The notes below the pieces were generated by a model. That model worked only from the letters and a program-made list of their open reading frames with translations. It was not told the DNA's origin and made no database searches. Source: Pectobacterium brasiliense (GTDB taxonomy: Bacteria > Pseudomonadota > Gammaproteobacteria > Enterobacterales > Enterobacteriaceae). From it: a stretch of 64,000 nucleotides of DNA. A program made the position numbers and the translations under genes. The stretch lies in NCBI RefSeq assembly GCF_016950255.1, contig NZ_JACGFN010000001.1, positions 2,108,001 through 2,172,000 on the forward strand, given 5' to 3'. Below, one piece after another: positions 46,479 to 56,585 of the stretch (position 1 is its first letter; each line of letters opens with the position of its first letter).

Positions 46479-46556
46479 AGCGAAGAAAACCAATGCCACA
46501 CCAACTTGAAAGATTAGGGTATACGCTGGCCCAATATTAATGCTTAGGAGAGAATC

Positions 46557-47066
46557 ATGGGTTTGTTCGATAAATTGAAGTCTCTGGTTTCTGACGACAA
46601 AAAAGACACTGGCAGCATCGAAATCATTGCCCCGCTGTCCGGTGAAATCGTCAATATTGAAGACGTTCCTGATGTCGTATTTGCAGAGAAAATCGTCGGT
46701 GACGGTATTGCCATCAAGCCAACTGGCAACAAGATTGTCGCACCGGTAGACGGCACCATCGGTAAGATTTTTGAAACCAACCATGCGTTTTCCATCGAGT
46801 CTGACAGCGGCATTGAGCTGTTTGTGCACTTTGGTATTGATACCGTTGAATTGAAAGGCGAAGGCTTCAAGCGCATCGCCGAAGAAGGCCAGCGCGTGAA
46901 GAAAGGCGATCTCGTTATCGAGTTTGACCTGGCTCTGCTGGAAGAAAAAGCGAAGTCTACTCTGACACCAGTGGTTATTTCCAACATGGATGAAATCAAG
47001 GAATTGACCAAACTGAGTGGTACGGTTGTTGTCGGCGAAACGCCGGTTATCCGTATCAAAAAGTAA
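46557..47066 (+). CDS. crr: EIIA-Glc, glucose-specific PTS component and regulator
   Basis: A 169-residue protein. It accepts phosphate from HPr on the His in [13 protein letters not shown] and passes it to EIIBC-Glc; the second conserved His is in NHAFSIES. Its unphosphorylated form blocks non-PTS sugar permeases and its phosphorylated form activates adenylate cyclase, which links to the CRP sites at the rspA and TRAP operons. GGAGAGAATC precedes the start. Confidence 0.98.
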   Translation: MGLFDKLKSLVSDDKKDTGSIEIIAPLSGEIVNIEDVPDVVFAEKIVGDGIAIKPTGNKIVAPVDGTIGKIFETNHAFSIESDSGIELFVHFGIDTVELKGEGFKRIAEEGQRVKKGDLVIEFDLALLEEKAKSTLTPVVISNMDEIKELTKLSGTVVVGETPVIRIKK

Positions 47067-47103
47067 GCCGCCTTCTACGGATGGTTTACTACGTTTGCAC
47101 GAG

Positions 47104-47130
47104 ACGGCACCCGGATGGTGCCGTTTTCGT
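47104..47130 (+). terminator. Terminator of the pts operon
   Basis: ACGGCACC (47104-47111) and GGTGCCGT (47117-47124) followed by TTTTCGTTT. It ends right at the convergent sensor kinase gene. Confidence 0.85.
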
Positions 47131-47131
47131 T

Positions 47132-48499
47132 TCAGGCTTTCCAGCGCGGCACGCACAGGCGAATCACTAACCCGCACGGCTCACCATTATCCGCCTCAAT
47201 ATGCCCGCCGTGCGCCAGTACGACCTTACGAGTAATCGCCAACCCCAGCCCATAGCCTTTGCCAGACAGCGGCGAATCAACACGAATGAAAGGATCGAAG
47301 ATGCTGGAGAGCTTACTTTTCTCCACGCCGGGTCCCTGATCGGCGACCTGAATCGTCCACTCATGTTCATTGCCAATGAGCGACACGGAAACCTGCTGCG
47401 TGGGAGCAGAAAAACGTAACGCGTTGCGCACCACATTATCGACCGCCCTACGCATCAGCTCCGCATTGCCTTTAATCGTGTAGTCTTCGTCCTCATCGGC
47501 CGCCAGCAGGATTTCAACACCGGTGACTTGCGCTTCGTAGCGCGCATCGTTGACCACGGCCGTCACCAGCCCCAGTAAATCGAAATAGGCTTCCTCAATA
47601 CCAGAATGCTCCGTGCGCGACAGCGTCAACAGCTCGCCAATCATCTTATCCATCAGCAAAGCTTCACGCTCAATACGTTGCAAGGAACTCTCTATATTGT
47701 CGGGATTCTGTCGTATCAACCCGATAGCGAGCTGCAAACGCGCCAGCGGGGAGCGCAGCTCATGGGAGACATCATGCAGCAGCTGTTCACGCGCGCTGGC
47801 CAGACTGTCCAGTCGTTCAACCATCGAATCAAAATCACGCGCGACATCGCTGATTTCATCATGACGTTTATGCATCACCGGTAGCAGACGCACGTTCAGA
47901 TCGCCCTGCGCAACCTGATCAAACCCCGCACGAATCTGACTTAGTGGACGTGCCAGGCTCCATGCCAGCACCGAGCTGAACAACAGGCCACCAAACCCCG
48001 CAATAATGATAAACGGCACGGGTACGTTGAGAAATTCGACTGGCCGAGGGGGACGAAATTCGCTGCGCAGCAGCTCAGCGTCATAGCGAATCTGATACCA
48101 CTTTCCGGCAGGGCCGCTGACCTGTTTGATAATGTGCGAGGCACGCGGCATACCACGTTTATCCGGCGCAAAAGCCTCATCAAGAAACGCGTTCTGCGGG
48201 GCGGAAACCAACTCATGATCGGACAGCGGCAACGGCGATTCCGTGACGGAAATGTATTGCTGTTCTTGCTGCGGTAGCAGCGACATCACATCGTTCAGTT
48301 CACCCAAGCCGCCATGTTGCAGCGCCGCCGCCACCATCTCCGTTTGCATCGTCGCAATGCGCGACACCACGATCTCTTCCAACGGCTTATGTCGCTCGCC
48401 GTAAAAAGAAAAAGCCAGCCACAGCAGTTGAGACATGACGAGGAACGTCAGCCAGAACCCGAGCAGTATCTTCCAGAAAAGTCGTCCACGAATCATCAT
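47132..48499 (-). CDS. Sensor histidine kinase (CpxA/EnvZ class)
   Basis: A 455-residue inner-membrane kinase: membrane segment near 8-28, a periplasmic sensor region (about 30-165), second membrane segment (PVPFIIIAGFGGLLFSSVLAW), HAMP domain, phospho-His in HDVSHELRSPLARLQ, and ATPase motifs (N box VVRNALRFS, DQGPGV, GKGYGLGLAI). It begins on the last base of the response regulator stop (TGATG), so the pair is translationally coupled. Divergent from the efflux genes macA/macB, its probable target. Signal unknown. Confidence 0.88.
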   Translation of the reverse strand: MMIRGRLFWKILLGFWLTFLVMSQLLWLAFSFYGERHKPLEEIVVSRIATMQTEMVAAALQHGGLGELNDVMSLLPQQEQQYISVTESPLPLSDHELVSAPQNAFLDEAFAPDKRGMPRASHIIKQVSGPAGKWYQIRYDAELLRSEFRPPRPVEFLNVPVPFIIIAGFGGLLFSSVLAWSLARPLSQIRAGFDQVAQGDLNVRLLPVMHKRHDEISDVARDFDSMVERLDSLASAREQLLHDVSHELRSPLARLQLAIGLIRQNPDNIESSLQRIEREALLMDKMIGELLTLSRTEHSGIEEAYFDLLGLVTAVVNDARYEAQVTGVEILLAADEDEDYTIKGNAELMRRAVDNVVRNALRFSAPTQQVSVSLIGNEHEWTIQVADQGPGVEKSKLSSIFDPFIRVDSPLSGKGYGLGLAITRKVVLAHGGHIEADNGEPCGLVIRLCVPRWKA

Positions 48500-49179
48500 C
48501 AGCGAATCCGGTATCCCACGCTGCGCACGGTTTCAATCGTCATGGTGTTTCCCGGCAAGGCGCCGAGCTTTTGACGAATATTGCTGATGTGCACGTCCAC
48601 ACTGCGGTCATATGCTTCACGGCGACGCCCCAGACATTTTTCGGACAGTTCATCCTTTGACACCACCCGCTCCGGGGAACGCAACAGCAGCTCCAGCAAA
48701 TTAAACTCAGACGCCGTCAGATCAAACGGCTTCCCACGCCATTCGCTGATACGCGTGGCAGGGTTCAACACCAGATCGCCGCTGGCGGCCAGGCTCTCGT
48801 CGCGCTTTGTGCTCGGCTGATCGTCATAGCGACGTAGTACCGCCCGCAGTCTCGCCACCAGCTCGCGCGGGTAACAAGGTTTAGGCATATAGTCATCCGC
48901 GCCCATTTCCAGACCGATAACTCTGTCGATGTTGTCGCCCCTCGCTGTCAGCATAATGACGGGTAGCTGCTGGGTTTTTCTGATCTGGCGCAGCACGTCA
49001 ATCCCGCTCATATCGGGCAGCATGACATCCAGAATCATCGCGGTGTAATCCCCCGATATCGCGCCATCGACGCCCTCTTTACCTGTCAGCACCCGCGAGG
49101 TTGAAAACCCTTCCGCATTCAGATACTCACAGAGCATATCGCCCAGCTCTACGTCGTCATCGACCAGTAAAATATTCAT
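48499..49179 (-). CDS. OmpR-family response regulator
   Basis: A 226-residue regulator with a receiver domain (acidic pair DDD, phospho-Asp in MILDVMLPDMSG, Lys in PKPCYPREL) and an OmpR/PhoB winged helix ending in RSVGYRIR. It looks most like CpxR-type regulators. It starts 251 bp from the divergent efflux gene, so it probably controls both directions. A palindromic repeat lies in the gap. Confidence 0.9.
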   Translation of the reverse strand: MNILLVDDDVELGDMLCEYLNAEGFSTSRVLTGKEGVDGAISGDYTAMILDVMLPDMSGIDVLRQIRKTQQLPVIMLTARGDNIDRVIGLEMGADDYMPKPCYPRELVARLRAVLRRYDDQPSTKRDESLAASGDLVLNPATRISEWRGKPFDLTASEFNLLELLLRSPERVVSKDELSEKCLGRRREAYDRSVDVHISNIRQKLGALPGNTMTIETVRSVGYRIR

Positions 49180-49195
49180 ATCCTGTCCTCATTAA

Positions 49196-49262
49196 TCGGG
49201 TATACCCTACGTATTCAAGTTGCTGGAAGGAAACGCACACGCAGCTTGAAGTATGATGGGTA
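49196..49262. repeat. Intergenic palindromic repeat
   Basis: TATACCCTACGTATTCAAG at the left and the inverted CTTGAAGTATGATGGGTATA at the right, with TGC/GCA inside; the arms match with a few changes. Same family as the elements at 6758 and 13063. Between the response regulator and macA. Confidence 0.65.
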
Positions 49263-49429
49263 TAGATGATGTATTCTCAGGCCTGGCGTGAATATTCGCA
49301 GCCAGATTTACTTAATCCTTACCATTTCTTTCAGTAAAGATTACCGTTACCTTTACGGACTCGGGGTAAATTACTCACCTGCGTTATTTATTCCCGTTCA
49401 GATGCATGAATTAAGGACGACTTCCCCTG

Positions 49430-50629
49430 ATGCAATCACGATTTTTTACACGACGCCGTACGACGATCGCGCTTGGCCTTATCGCTGCTGCTGTAGTCCT
49501 TCATCTGTTTTTCAATAAGCCATCGCCAGCGCCCAATGCGCTTACCACCGCCGCCGAGATTGCGGATCTCGAACAGACCGTGCTCGCTGACGGTAAAATT
49601 GAGGCACAGAAGCAGGTCAGCGTCGGTGCACAGGCCTCGGGGCAAATCAAAGCGCTGCACGTCGAACTGGGCGATAAGGTGAAAAAGGGACAATTGATCG
49701 CCGAGATTGATGACCTCACTCAGCAGGACACGCTAAAAAACGGTGAGGCCGCGTTAAAAAACATTCAGGCGCAGCGAGCGGCCAAACTGGCGGAATTGCG
49801 TAATAACGAATTAAGCTGGCAGCGTCAGCAAATGTTGATGAAACGTGGCGTTGGGGCACAGGCCGACTACGACAGCGCAAAAGCAACGTTGGATGCTACC
49901 AGAGCCAATATCGACGCGCTGGACGCCCAAATCATTCAGGCACAGATTACCGTCAACACCGCTAAGGTTAATCTGGGATATACCCAGATTCGTTCACCGA
50001 TGGACGGCACCGTGGTGGCCATTCCGGTTGAAGCGGGGCAAACGGTCAACGCGATTCAGACGACGCCGACCATCGCCAAAGTCGCCAATCTCGACACCAT
50101 GACCATCAAGGTGAAAATCTCAGAGGCCGACGTCGTCAAGGTGAAAACCGGCATGCCCGTGTGGTTCAGTATTCTGGGCGAACCGAATAACCGTTACGAA
50201 GCCACGCTGAGCTCGATTGAGCCTGCGCCAGACTCCATCAACACGGACTCGACCACAACCTCATCCAGTTCGAGCAGCAGTTCCAGTTCATCATCCAGCA
50301 CCGCGATCTATTACAACGGCCTGTTCGATGTGAAAAACCCTGACGGCGTCTTGCGCATTTCCATGACGGCGCAGGTGTATATTCTGCTGTCTTCAGTGAA
50401 AAACGCCATTGTCGTTCCCGCGACGGCGTTAACCTCGCGTGACGGCATGTGGTACGTGCAGGTCGTGAATGCGAACAAGAAGGTGGAATCGCGTCTGGTG
50501 ACGCTTGGCGTCAATGATAACGTTCGTACCCAGATCCGTTCGGGGCTCAGCGTCGGGGAACAGGTGGTTGTCAGCCCATCGTCCGGCGATGTCGCGTCTA
50601 CGCATCCTGGCCCACCGATGGGGATGTAA
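49430..50629 (+). CDS. macA: MacA-type periplasmic adaptor of an efflux pump
   Basis: A 399-residue membrane-fusion protein: one N-terminal membrane anchor (IALGLIAAAVVLHLFF), a biotinyl-lipoyl-like half (VSVGAQASGQIKALHVELGDKVKKGQ), a coiled-coil hairpin (about 100-165) and beta-barrel domains. It links the MacB ABC protein to a TolC-type channel. Residues 278-290 are thirteen consecutive serines, coded by mixed TCN and AGY codons. Three bases separate it from macB. MacAB pumps export macrolides, peptides, siderophores or lipopeptides; the cargo here is unknown. Confidence 0.88.
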   Translation: MQSRFFTRRRTTIALGLIAAAVVLHLFFNKPSPAPNALTTAAEIADLEQTVLADGKIEAQKQVSVGAQASGQIKALHVELGDKVKKGQLIAEIDDLTQQDTLKNGEAALKNIQAQRAAKLAELRNNELSWQRQQMLMKRGVGAQADYDSAKATLDATRANIDALDAQIIQAQITVNTAKVNLGYTQIRSPMDGTVVAIPVEAGQTVNAIQTTPTIAKVANLDTMTIKVKISEADVVKVKTGMPVWFSILGEPNNRYEATLSSIEPAPDSINTDSTTTSSSSSSSSSSSSSTAIYYNGLFDVKNPDGVLRISMTAQVYILLSSVKNAIVVPATALTSRDGMWYVQVVNANKKVESRLVTLGVNDNVRTQIRSGLSVGEQVVVSPSSGDVASTHPGPPMGM

Positions 50630-50632
50630 CGT

Positions 50633-52585
50633 ATGTCCACATCCTTACTTAAGCTGACCGGTATTACCCGCCGCTTTTCCAACGGCGAACAGGACGTCAC
50701 GGTCCTCAAAGACATCAACCTGACCATCAATCAGGGAGAAATGGTGGCGATCGTCGGGGCGTCCGGGTCGGGAAAATCGACGCTGATGAATATTCTCGGC
50801 TGTCTGGATAAACCGTCCGCTGGTGATTATCAGGTGGCAGGACGCGCCGTTGGCGAACTGGATAACGACCAGCTCGCGGAACTGCGCCGCGAGCATTTTG
50901 GCTTTATTTTCCAGCGCTATCACCTACTCGGCGACCTCAGCGCGTTGGGAAATGTTGAAGTGCCGGCCATTTATGCAGGAAAAAGTCGGCTGGCGCGCCG
51001 TCAGCGGGCGGCAGAGCTGCTGACTCGGCTAGGACTGGAAAGTCGCCTCCACTATCGCCCCAGCCAGCTTTCCGGCGGCCAGCAGCAGCGCGTGAGTATC
51101 GCGCGGGCGCTGATGAACGGCGGCGGCATTATTCTGGCGGATGAGCCAACCGGGGCGCTGGACACCCACAGCGGCAACGAGGTTCTGAGCATACTTCGCG
51201 ATCTGCACAAGCAGGGTAATACCGTCGTGATCGTCACCCACGATATGACGATTGCCGAACACGCTCAGCGCATCATCGAACTGCGCGATGGCGAAGTGCT
51301 TGCCGACCGGCAAACGCGCCCCGAAGAGGCCGCCGTGCCGTCAACGGAAGCCGCCAGTTCTCCGGCGACGTCCGCTCTGAATCAGTTCAAAGATCGCTTT
51401 ATCGACGCGTTTAAAATGGCGCTGCTGGCGATGAACGCCCAGCGGATGCGTACCTTTCTGACCATGCTCGGCATCATTATCGGCATCGCCTCTGTCGTCT
51501 CGGTGGTCGCGCTGGGAAAAGGCTCACAGGAACAGGTGCTGGCCGACATCAATTCGATGGGTACCAGCACGCTGGAAATTTTCCCCGGCAAAGACTTCGG
51601 CGACATGGATGCCAGCGCCATCCAGACGTTACGCGCCAGTGATATCCAGCCGCTGACGCAGCAGCCCTACGTGCATAGCGTTACGCCTTCTATTTCCACC
51701 AGCGTAACGATGCGCTACGGCAACATTGCCGTTTCCGCCAGCATTTCCGGGGTTGGCGAGCAGTTCTTCACCGTGCGTGGCTACACTCTGCAACGCGGCG
51801 TGCTTTTCCCACGTAGCAGCGTCGATGAACTGAAGCAGGACGCCGTGATTGATAAAAATACGCTTAACAAGCTCTTTCCCCACGGCGAAGATCCTATTGG
51901 ACAAGTCATTCTGCTAGGCTCGCTGCCCGTGCGGATTATCGGCGTCGTCAGCAAGAATCAGGGAGGCTTCGGCAGCGATGAGAACCTGAACGTCTGGGTG
52001 CCGTACACCACGGTGATGAAGCGCATGGTCGGGCAGTCCTACCTGAAAAGCATCACGGTGCGGGTGAAAGACAATATGGATATGAACGTCGCGGAGAAAA
52101 GCATCACCGCCCTACTGACGCAGCGGCACGGTACGAAAGATTTCTTTATCATGAACACGGACAGCATCCGTCAGATGATCGAGAAAACCACCACCACGCT
52201 CACGCTACTGGTGTCGATGATTGCCCTGATCTCGCTGCTGGTCGGCGGGATCGGCGTGATGAACATCATGCTGGTTTCCGTCACGGAGCGAACCCGAGAG
52301 ATCGGTGTTCGTATGGCGGTTGGCGCACGCACCAGCGATATCATGCAGCAGTTTTTGATCGAAGCGGTGCTGGTTTGCCTGTTCGGCGGCATCATCGGCG
52401 TGGGGCTGTCGCTGGCTATCGGCGTGCTATTCGCCCAGTTCAGCAGCAATTTCGCGATGATCTATTCCAGTTCCTCGATTATTGCCGCGTTCCTGTGCTC
52501 CAGCCTGATCGGCATTATCTTCGGCTTCTTCCCCGCCCGACGTGCCGCACGGATGGAACCGATTCATGCGCTGGAGCGGGAATAG
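50633..52585 (+). CDS. macB: MacB-type ABC efflux protein
   Basis: A 650-residue fusion of an ATPase and a membrane domain. ATPase: Walker [10 protein letters not shown], signature LSGGQQQR, Walker [12 protein letters not shown]. Then a first membrane helix ([22 protein letters not shown]), a large periplasmic domain (about 310-520) and three C-terminal helices with the FtsX-type motif [20 protein letters not shown]. It drives periplasmic export with MacA and TolC. It ends 3 bp from the convergent cysM. Confidence 0.92.
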   Translation: MSTSLLKLTGITRRFSNGEQDVTVLKDINLTINQGEMVAIVGASGSGKSTLMNILGCLDKPSAGDYQVAGRAVGELDNDQLAELRREHFGFIFQRYHLLGDLSALGNVEVPAIYAGKSRLARRQRAAELLTRLGLESRLHYRPSQLSGGQQQRVSIARALMNGGGIILADEPTGALDTHSGNEVLSILRDLHKQGNTVVIVTHDMTIAEHAQRIIELRDGEVLADRQTRPEEAAVPSTEAASSPATSALNQFKDRFIDAFKMALLAMNAQRMRTFLTMLGIIIGIASVVSVVALGKGSQEQVLADINSMGTSTLEIFPGKDFGDMDASAIQTLRASDIQPLTQQPYVHSVTPSISTSVTMRYGNIAVSASISGVGEQFFTVRGYTLQRGVLFPRSSVDELKQDAVIDKNTLNKLFPHGEDPIGQVILLGSLPVRIIGVVSKNQGGFGSDENLNVWVPYTTVMKRMVGQSYLKSITVRVKDNMDMNVAEKSITALLTQRHGTKDFFIMNTDSIRQMIEKTTTTLTLLVSMIALISLLVGGIGVMNIMLVSVTERTREIGVRMAVGARTSDIMQQFLIEAVLVCLFGGIIGVGLSLAIGVLFAQFSSNFAMIYSSSSIIAAFLCSSLIGIIFGFFPARRAARMEPIHALERE

Positions 52586-52588
52586 TCG

Positions 52589-53470
52589 TCAGTCAAATAC
52601 CCCGGTGGACAGATACCGATCGCCGCGATCGCAGGCGATTGCCACAATCACGCTGCCGGGGTTTTCTGCCGCAAGCCGCAATGCGCCAGCCACCGCGCCA
52701 CCGGAACTGACGCCGCAGAAGATACCTTCCTGACGCGCCAGTTGGCGTAACGTATTCTCGGCATCCACCTGCGTCATATCCAGAATGCGATCGACCAGAT
52801 CGGCACGAAAAATCCCTGGCATATAGTCCGGCGTCCAGCGGCGAATACCGGGAATGTGGCTGCCTTCCGCAGGCTGTAGCCCTACCGTACAGATTGCCTG
52901 ATTCTGCTGCTTTAGATAACGACTGACACCGGAAATCGTGCCGGTTGTGCCCATGCTGGAGATAAAGTGGGTCAGCTTACCCGCCGTCTGCTGCCAAATC
53001 TCCGGGCCAGTCGTGAGAAAGTGCGCCAGCGAATTGTCCGGATTATTGAACTGATCGAGCGTTTTCCCCTCTCCTGCCAACACCATTTGTTTTGCCCTAT
53101 CGCGCGCGCCTTCCATCCCCAACTTGCGATTAACCAACACCAGCTCTGCGCCATACGCACGCATCGCGGTCTGACGTTCATAGCTCATATTGTCCGGCAT
53201 CAGCAAACGCAGACGATAGCCTTTTACCGCCGCAATCATCGCCAGTGCAATGCCAGTGTTCCCGCTGGTCGCCTCAATGAGCCGGTCACCGGGAGATATG
53301 TCACCGCGATTCTCCGCCTGCTGGATCATGGAAAGCGCAGCCCGATCTTTTACCGATCCGGCGGGGTTATTTCCTTCCAGCTTCAGCCAGATTTCACTGT
53401 TTAACCCCTGCGTCAGGCGCTGCAATTTCACTAGCGGGGTATTGCCAATACACTGCTCAAGCGTTGTCAC
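52589..53470 (-). CDS. cysM: CysM, O-acetylserine sulfhydrylase B
   Basis: With the GTG at 53470 (after AGGACTCAACTT) the product is 293 residues, slightly shorter at the C-terminus than E. coli CysM (303). It is a PLP enzyme that can use thiosulfate. PLP Lys in NPAGSVKDRAA, substrate loop TSGNTG, phosphate loop SMGTTGT and late CGVSSGGAVAG. In E. coli cysM ends cysPTWAM; here cysA is absent between cysW and cysM. Confidence 0.95.
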   Translation of the reverse strand: MTTLEQCIGNTPLVKLQRLTQGLNSEIWLKLEGNNPAGSVKDRAALSMIQQAENRGDISPGDRLIEATSGNTGIALAMIAAVKGYRLRLLMPDNMSYERQTAMRAYGAELVLVNRKLGMEGARDRAKQMVLAGEGKTLDQFNNPDNSLAHFLTTGPEIWQQTAGKLTHFISSMGTTGTISGVSRYLKQQNQAICTVGLQPAEGSHIPGIRRWTPDYMPGIFRADLVDRILDMTQVDAENTLRQLARQEGIFCGVSSGGAVAGALRLAAENPGSVIVAIACDRGDRYLSTGVFD

Positions 53471-53483
53471 AAGTTGAGTCCTA

Positions 53484-53507
53484 AAAAAACCCACGCATGC
53501 GGCGTGA
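53484..53507 (-). terminator. Possible terminator between cysW and cysM
   Basis: On the minus strand CACGC, CGCAT, GCGTG is followed by GGTTTTTTT. The stem is only 5 bp but the T run is strong. It fills most of the 56-bp gap where cysA would be expected. Confidence 0.5.
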
Positions 53508-53526
53508 GTGATAGAAAAGAGTAAAG

Positions 53527-54393
53527 TTAGTGTTTATTCATTTGCCGCTTCACACGCCACTGCAAGGCGCTTTTGATGAACAGCGTCAATATCGCCATCA
53601 CGGTTAACAGCGCCGCCGCGGTAAACGCCCCCACGCTGTTATAATCCTGATGCAGCAATTCGACCTGTAGCGGCAGCGTGTAGGTTTCACCGCGAATCGA
53701 GCCTGACACCACGGACACGGCACCAAATTCGCCAATCGCTCGGGCATTCGTCAGCACCACGCCATACAGCAGCGCCCAGCGGATATTCGGTAGCGTTACC
53801 CGATAGAACACTTGCCAGCCTGACGCACCAAGTAATACCGCCGCTTCTTCTTCCTGACTGCCCTGACTCATCATCACCGGAACCAGCTCCCTGACCATGA
53901 ACGGACAGGTCACAAATATCGTCACCAGCACAATGCCCGGCCAGGCAAACATCAGCTGTATCCCCTGCTCATCCAGCCAACCGCCAACCGGGCCGTTGGT
54001 GCTGTAAAAGAGCAGATACAGCAAACCCGCTACCACCGGAGAAACAGCAAAAGGAATATCGATCAGCGTGAGCAGCAGTTGCCGCCCCGGAAACTGAAAG
54101 CGCGTGACCAGCCACGCCAGCAACGTACCAAACACCAGATTCACCGGTACGACAATCGCGACCACCAGCAGCGTGAGGCCAATGGCATGCAGCATGTCAG
54201 GATCGCTCAGATTACGCCAGACGCCTCCCAGCCCGTGCGATAGCGCAGCGGCAAAAATTGATACTAAAGGGATGACCAGCATGATGAGCGATAATATCAC
54301 GCCCAACGCAATCAACGCGGCTCTCGCCCAGTTGCGCTCCTGCCGAATCGGATAAGGTTGACGCCGTGGCGTCACAGTCGGTATCTCTGCCAT
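53527..54393 (-). CDS. cysW: CysW, sulfate/thiosulfate ABC permease
   Basis: A 288-residue membrane protein with about six helices and the coupling motif of ABC permeases (EEEAAVLLGASGWQVFYRVTLPNIRWAL region). It forms the inner-membrane channel with CysT for sulfate and thiosulfate. Its start overlaps the cysT stop by one base, so the two are coupled. The ATPase CysA normally encoded next is not found here. Confidence 0.94.
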   Translation of the reverse strand: MAEIPTVTPRRQPYPIRQERNWARAALIALGVILSLIMLVIPLVSIFAAALSHGLGGVWRNLSDPDMLHAIGLTLLVVAIVVPVNLVFGTLLAWLVTRFQFPGRQLLLTLIDIPFAVSPVVAGLLYLLFYSTNGPVGGWLDEQGIQLMFAWPGIVLVTIFVTCPFMVRELVPVMMSQGSQEEEAAVLLGASGWQVFYRVTLPNIRWALLYGVVLTNARAIGEFGAVSVVSGSIRGETYTLPLQVELLHQDYNSVGAFTAAALLTVMAILTLFIKSALQWRVKRQMNKH

Positions 54394-55247
54394 TACACGC
54401 TCCGGGTCCGTTGACCAAAACGGCTTTGCAGCACGTTAACGGCAAACAGGATCAATAAAGAGGCGGCTAATACGACGGAGGCAATCGCGCTGGCGGCAGG
54501 GAAATCAAACTCCTGCAAGCGGATAAAGATCATCAGCGAAACGACTTCCGTCTGCCAGGCAATGTTCCCCGCAATAAAGATAACCGCGCCAAACTCGCCC
54601 AGACTGCGGGCAAACGACAGCGCGGTGCCGGTTAATAGCGCCGGGGTTAACTCCGGTAGTATGACGTAGCGAAAACACTGCCAGCGATTCGCGCCCAGCG
54701 TTTGCGCCGCCTCTTCGTATTCAGGCCCCAGATCTTCCAACACCGGTTGGACGGTGCGCACGACAAAAGGAATGCTGGTGAACGCCATCGCAACCGTAAT
54801 CCCCAGCCAGGTATAGGACACCTTGATGCCGAATTCGGCCAGCCATGCGCCGTACCAGCCAGTCGTTGAAAACAGCGCAGCCAGCGTCAACCCCGCCACC
54901 GCAGTGGGGAGCGCAAAGGGTAAATCCATCAGCCCATCCAGCAGGGCTCGGCCGGGAAAGCGATAACGCGTCAGGATCCACGCCATTAACAGGCCGAATC
55001 CCGCATTAAATACCGTCGCTAGGCCCGCCGCCAGGAGCGTTACCTTGTAGGCCGCCACCACCTGCGGATTGGTAATCACCGCCCAGTACTGCGCCCAACT
55101 CATTTCAGAGAGCTGCATCACCAACGCACTCAAAGGCAGTAACAGAATCAGACAGACGAACAGAAGGCTGCTGCCCAGACTCAGCGCGAATCCCGGCAGC
55201 ACCCGTTTACTGGAACCAGAAAAGAGGTTACCCGAACCAAAAGACAT
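54393..55247 (-). CDS. cysT: CysT (CysU), sulfate/thiosulfate ABC permease
   Basis: A 284-residue membrane protein, partner of CysW. Typical stretches are YRFPGRALLDGLMDLPFALPTAVAG and EEAAQTLGANRWQCFRYV (coupling helix) followed by ARSLGEFGAVIFIAGN. It overlaps cysP by one base at its start. Confidence 0.94.
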   Translation of the reverse strand: MSFGSGNLFSGSSKRVLPGFALSLGSSLLFVCLILLLPLSALVMQLSEMSWAQYWAVITNPQVVAAYKVTLLAAGLATVFNAGFGLLMAWILTRYRFPGRALLDGLMDLPFALPTAVAGLTLAALFSTTGWYGAWLAEFGIKVSYTWLGITVAMAFTSIPFVVRTVQPVLEDLGPEYEEAAQTLGANRWQCFRYVILPELTPALLTGTALSFARSLGEFGAVIFIAGNIAWQTEVVSLMIFIRLQEFDFPAASAIASVVLAASLLILFAVNVLQSRFGQRTRSV

Positions 55248-56275
55248 TATTGACGACCAGCCGCCAACAGTTTGTCCAGTTCACCACCGGTGTCGAAGTG
55301 GGTTTTCATCACCTGTGGCCACGATCCAAACTGATCCTCTACCCGAAATAAGGTGGTCTCAGGGAAACGAGATTTTAGCGTTTGTGCCAGTTCAGGGTTA
55401 TTCACACGGTAGTAAAAATCGGTGATCACTTTCTGTGCTTCCGGCGTATAGAGGTAATTCAGATAGGCTTTTGCCGCCTGTTCAGTGCCATTCTTCTCCA
55501 CATTCTTATCAATCCACGCCACAGGGAATTCTGCCAGTATGTTGACCTTCGGGACGATCACTTCGTAGTTCTCAGCACCGTACTGATTACGGATGTTATT
55601 TACCTCAGATTCAAAGCTGATCAGCACATCGCCCAACTGACGTTCTACAAACGTGGTCGTTGCGCCACGTCCGCCGGTATCAAAGACTTCGACGTTCGCC
55701 AGAAAACGCGTTATCCACGCGCGCGTTTTGGCCTCGTCTCCACCGTTAGCTTTACTAGTCGCGCCCCAGGCCGCAAGGTAGGTATAACGGGCATTGCCGG
55801 AGGTTTTCGGATTTGGGAAAATCAATTTAACGTCATCACGCACCAGATCGTTCCAGTCGTGAATTCCTTTTGGGTTACCTTTGCGAACCAGGAAGGCCAT
55901 GGTGGAGTAAAACGGAGAGCTATGATTCGGTAAACGCGTCTGCCAATCTGCGGGAATCAACTGACCACGGTCGTGCAGGATCTGAACGTCCGTCACCTGA
56001 TTATAGGTCACAACGTCGGCCTTAAGGCCTTGCAGAATAGCCAATGCCTGCTTAGATGAGCCGGCATGCGACTGTTTTATCGTCAACGGATCGTTAGGGT
56101 GCTGCGACAGCCACTGTTTTTCAAAGCCGGGATTGAGCGCCACAAAGAGCTCACGCGACACATCATAAGAGCTGTTCAGCAGCTCGGTAGCAGAGACAGC
56201 GCTCTGCCCGCCCAGCAGCAATGACAGCGCCAGAGAACCTTTCACCAGCCAGCCTTTCACCTGTACTTGATTCAT
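55247..56275 (-). CDS. cysP: CysP, thiosulfate/sulfate-binding protein
   Basis: A 342-residue periplasmic protein with a Sec signal ([14 protein letters not shown]) and the sulfate-binding family motifs [21 protein letters not shown] and [19 protein letters not shown]. It delivers thiosulfate and sulfate to CysTW. First gene of the operon; the upstream region (56314-56460) is AT-rich as expected for CysB control. Confidence 0.95.
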   Translation of the reverse strand: MNQVQVKGWLVKGSLALSLLLGGQSAVSATELLNSSYDVSRELFVALNPGFEKQWLSQHPNDPLTIKQSHAGSSKQALAILQGLKADVVTYNQVTDVQILHDRGQLIPADWQTRLPNHSSPFYSTMAFLVRKGNPKGIHDWNDLVRDDVKLIFPNPKTSGNARYTYLAAWGATSKANGGDEAKTRAWITRFLANVEVFDTGGRGATTTFVERQLGDVLISFESEVNNIRNQYGAENYEVIVPKVNILAEFPVAWIDKNVEKNGTEQAAKAYLNYLYTPEAQKVITDFYYRVNNPELAQTLKSRFPETTLFRVEDQFGSWPQVMKTHFDTGGELDKLLAAGRQ

Positions 56276-56585
56276 CTTATGTCCTGTCAGAGTTAGAGCC
56301 TATTCGGTAGGCTTTGTTGTCGGAGCCGTTACATAGCCGTTTTTTGAATCGAATGCGCTTGTCAGCGTCAATCAGTGTAGGGGAAGTGACGGTTAACATA
56401 TAACCTTTATATATATCATTTCGGGATTTTTAAGCGCTAAAGTACATAACCACAAAACGAGCGATATGAGAGGAAAAAGCAGGAGGGAAAAGGAAAGTGC
56501 GGCCAGATACAGGAAAGTGGAAAAAGGGAAAGCTGGCATAAGGGATGCCTGCACAGGTGCAGGCATCAGGAAAATGCGTCAGATC
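56276..56585. other. 310-bp gene-less stretch between yfeX and cysP
   Basis: Holds the cysP leader with a small stem AGCCTA/TAGGCT (56297-56313), an AT-rich promoter part and a perfect 10-bp hairpin GATGCCTGCA/TGCAGGCATC (56544-56567) just after the yfeX stop, likely its terminator although no T run follows. Confidence 0.55.

Noticed and set aside
46416..47177. A 253-residue open frame antisense to crr
   Set aside because: crr is certain on the other strand and the frame has no family likeness.
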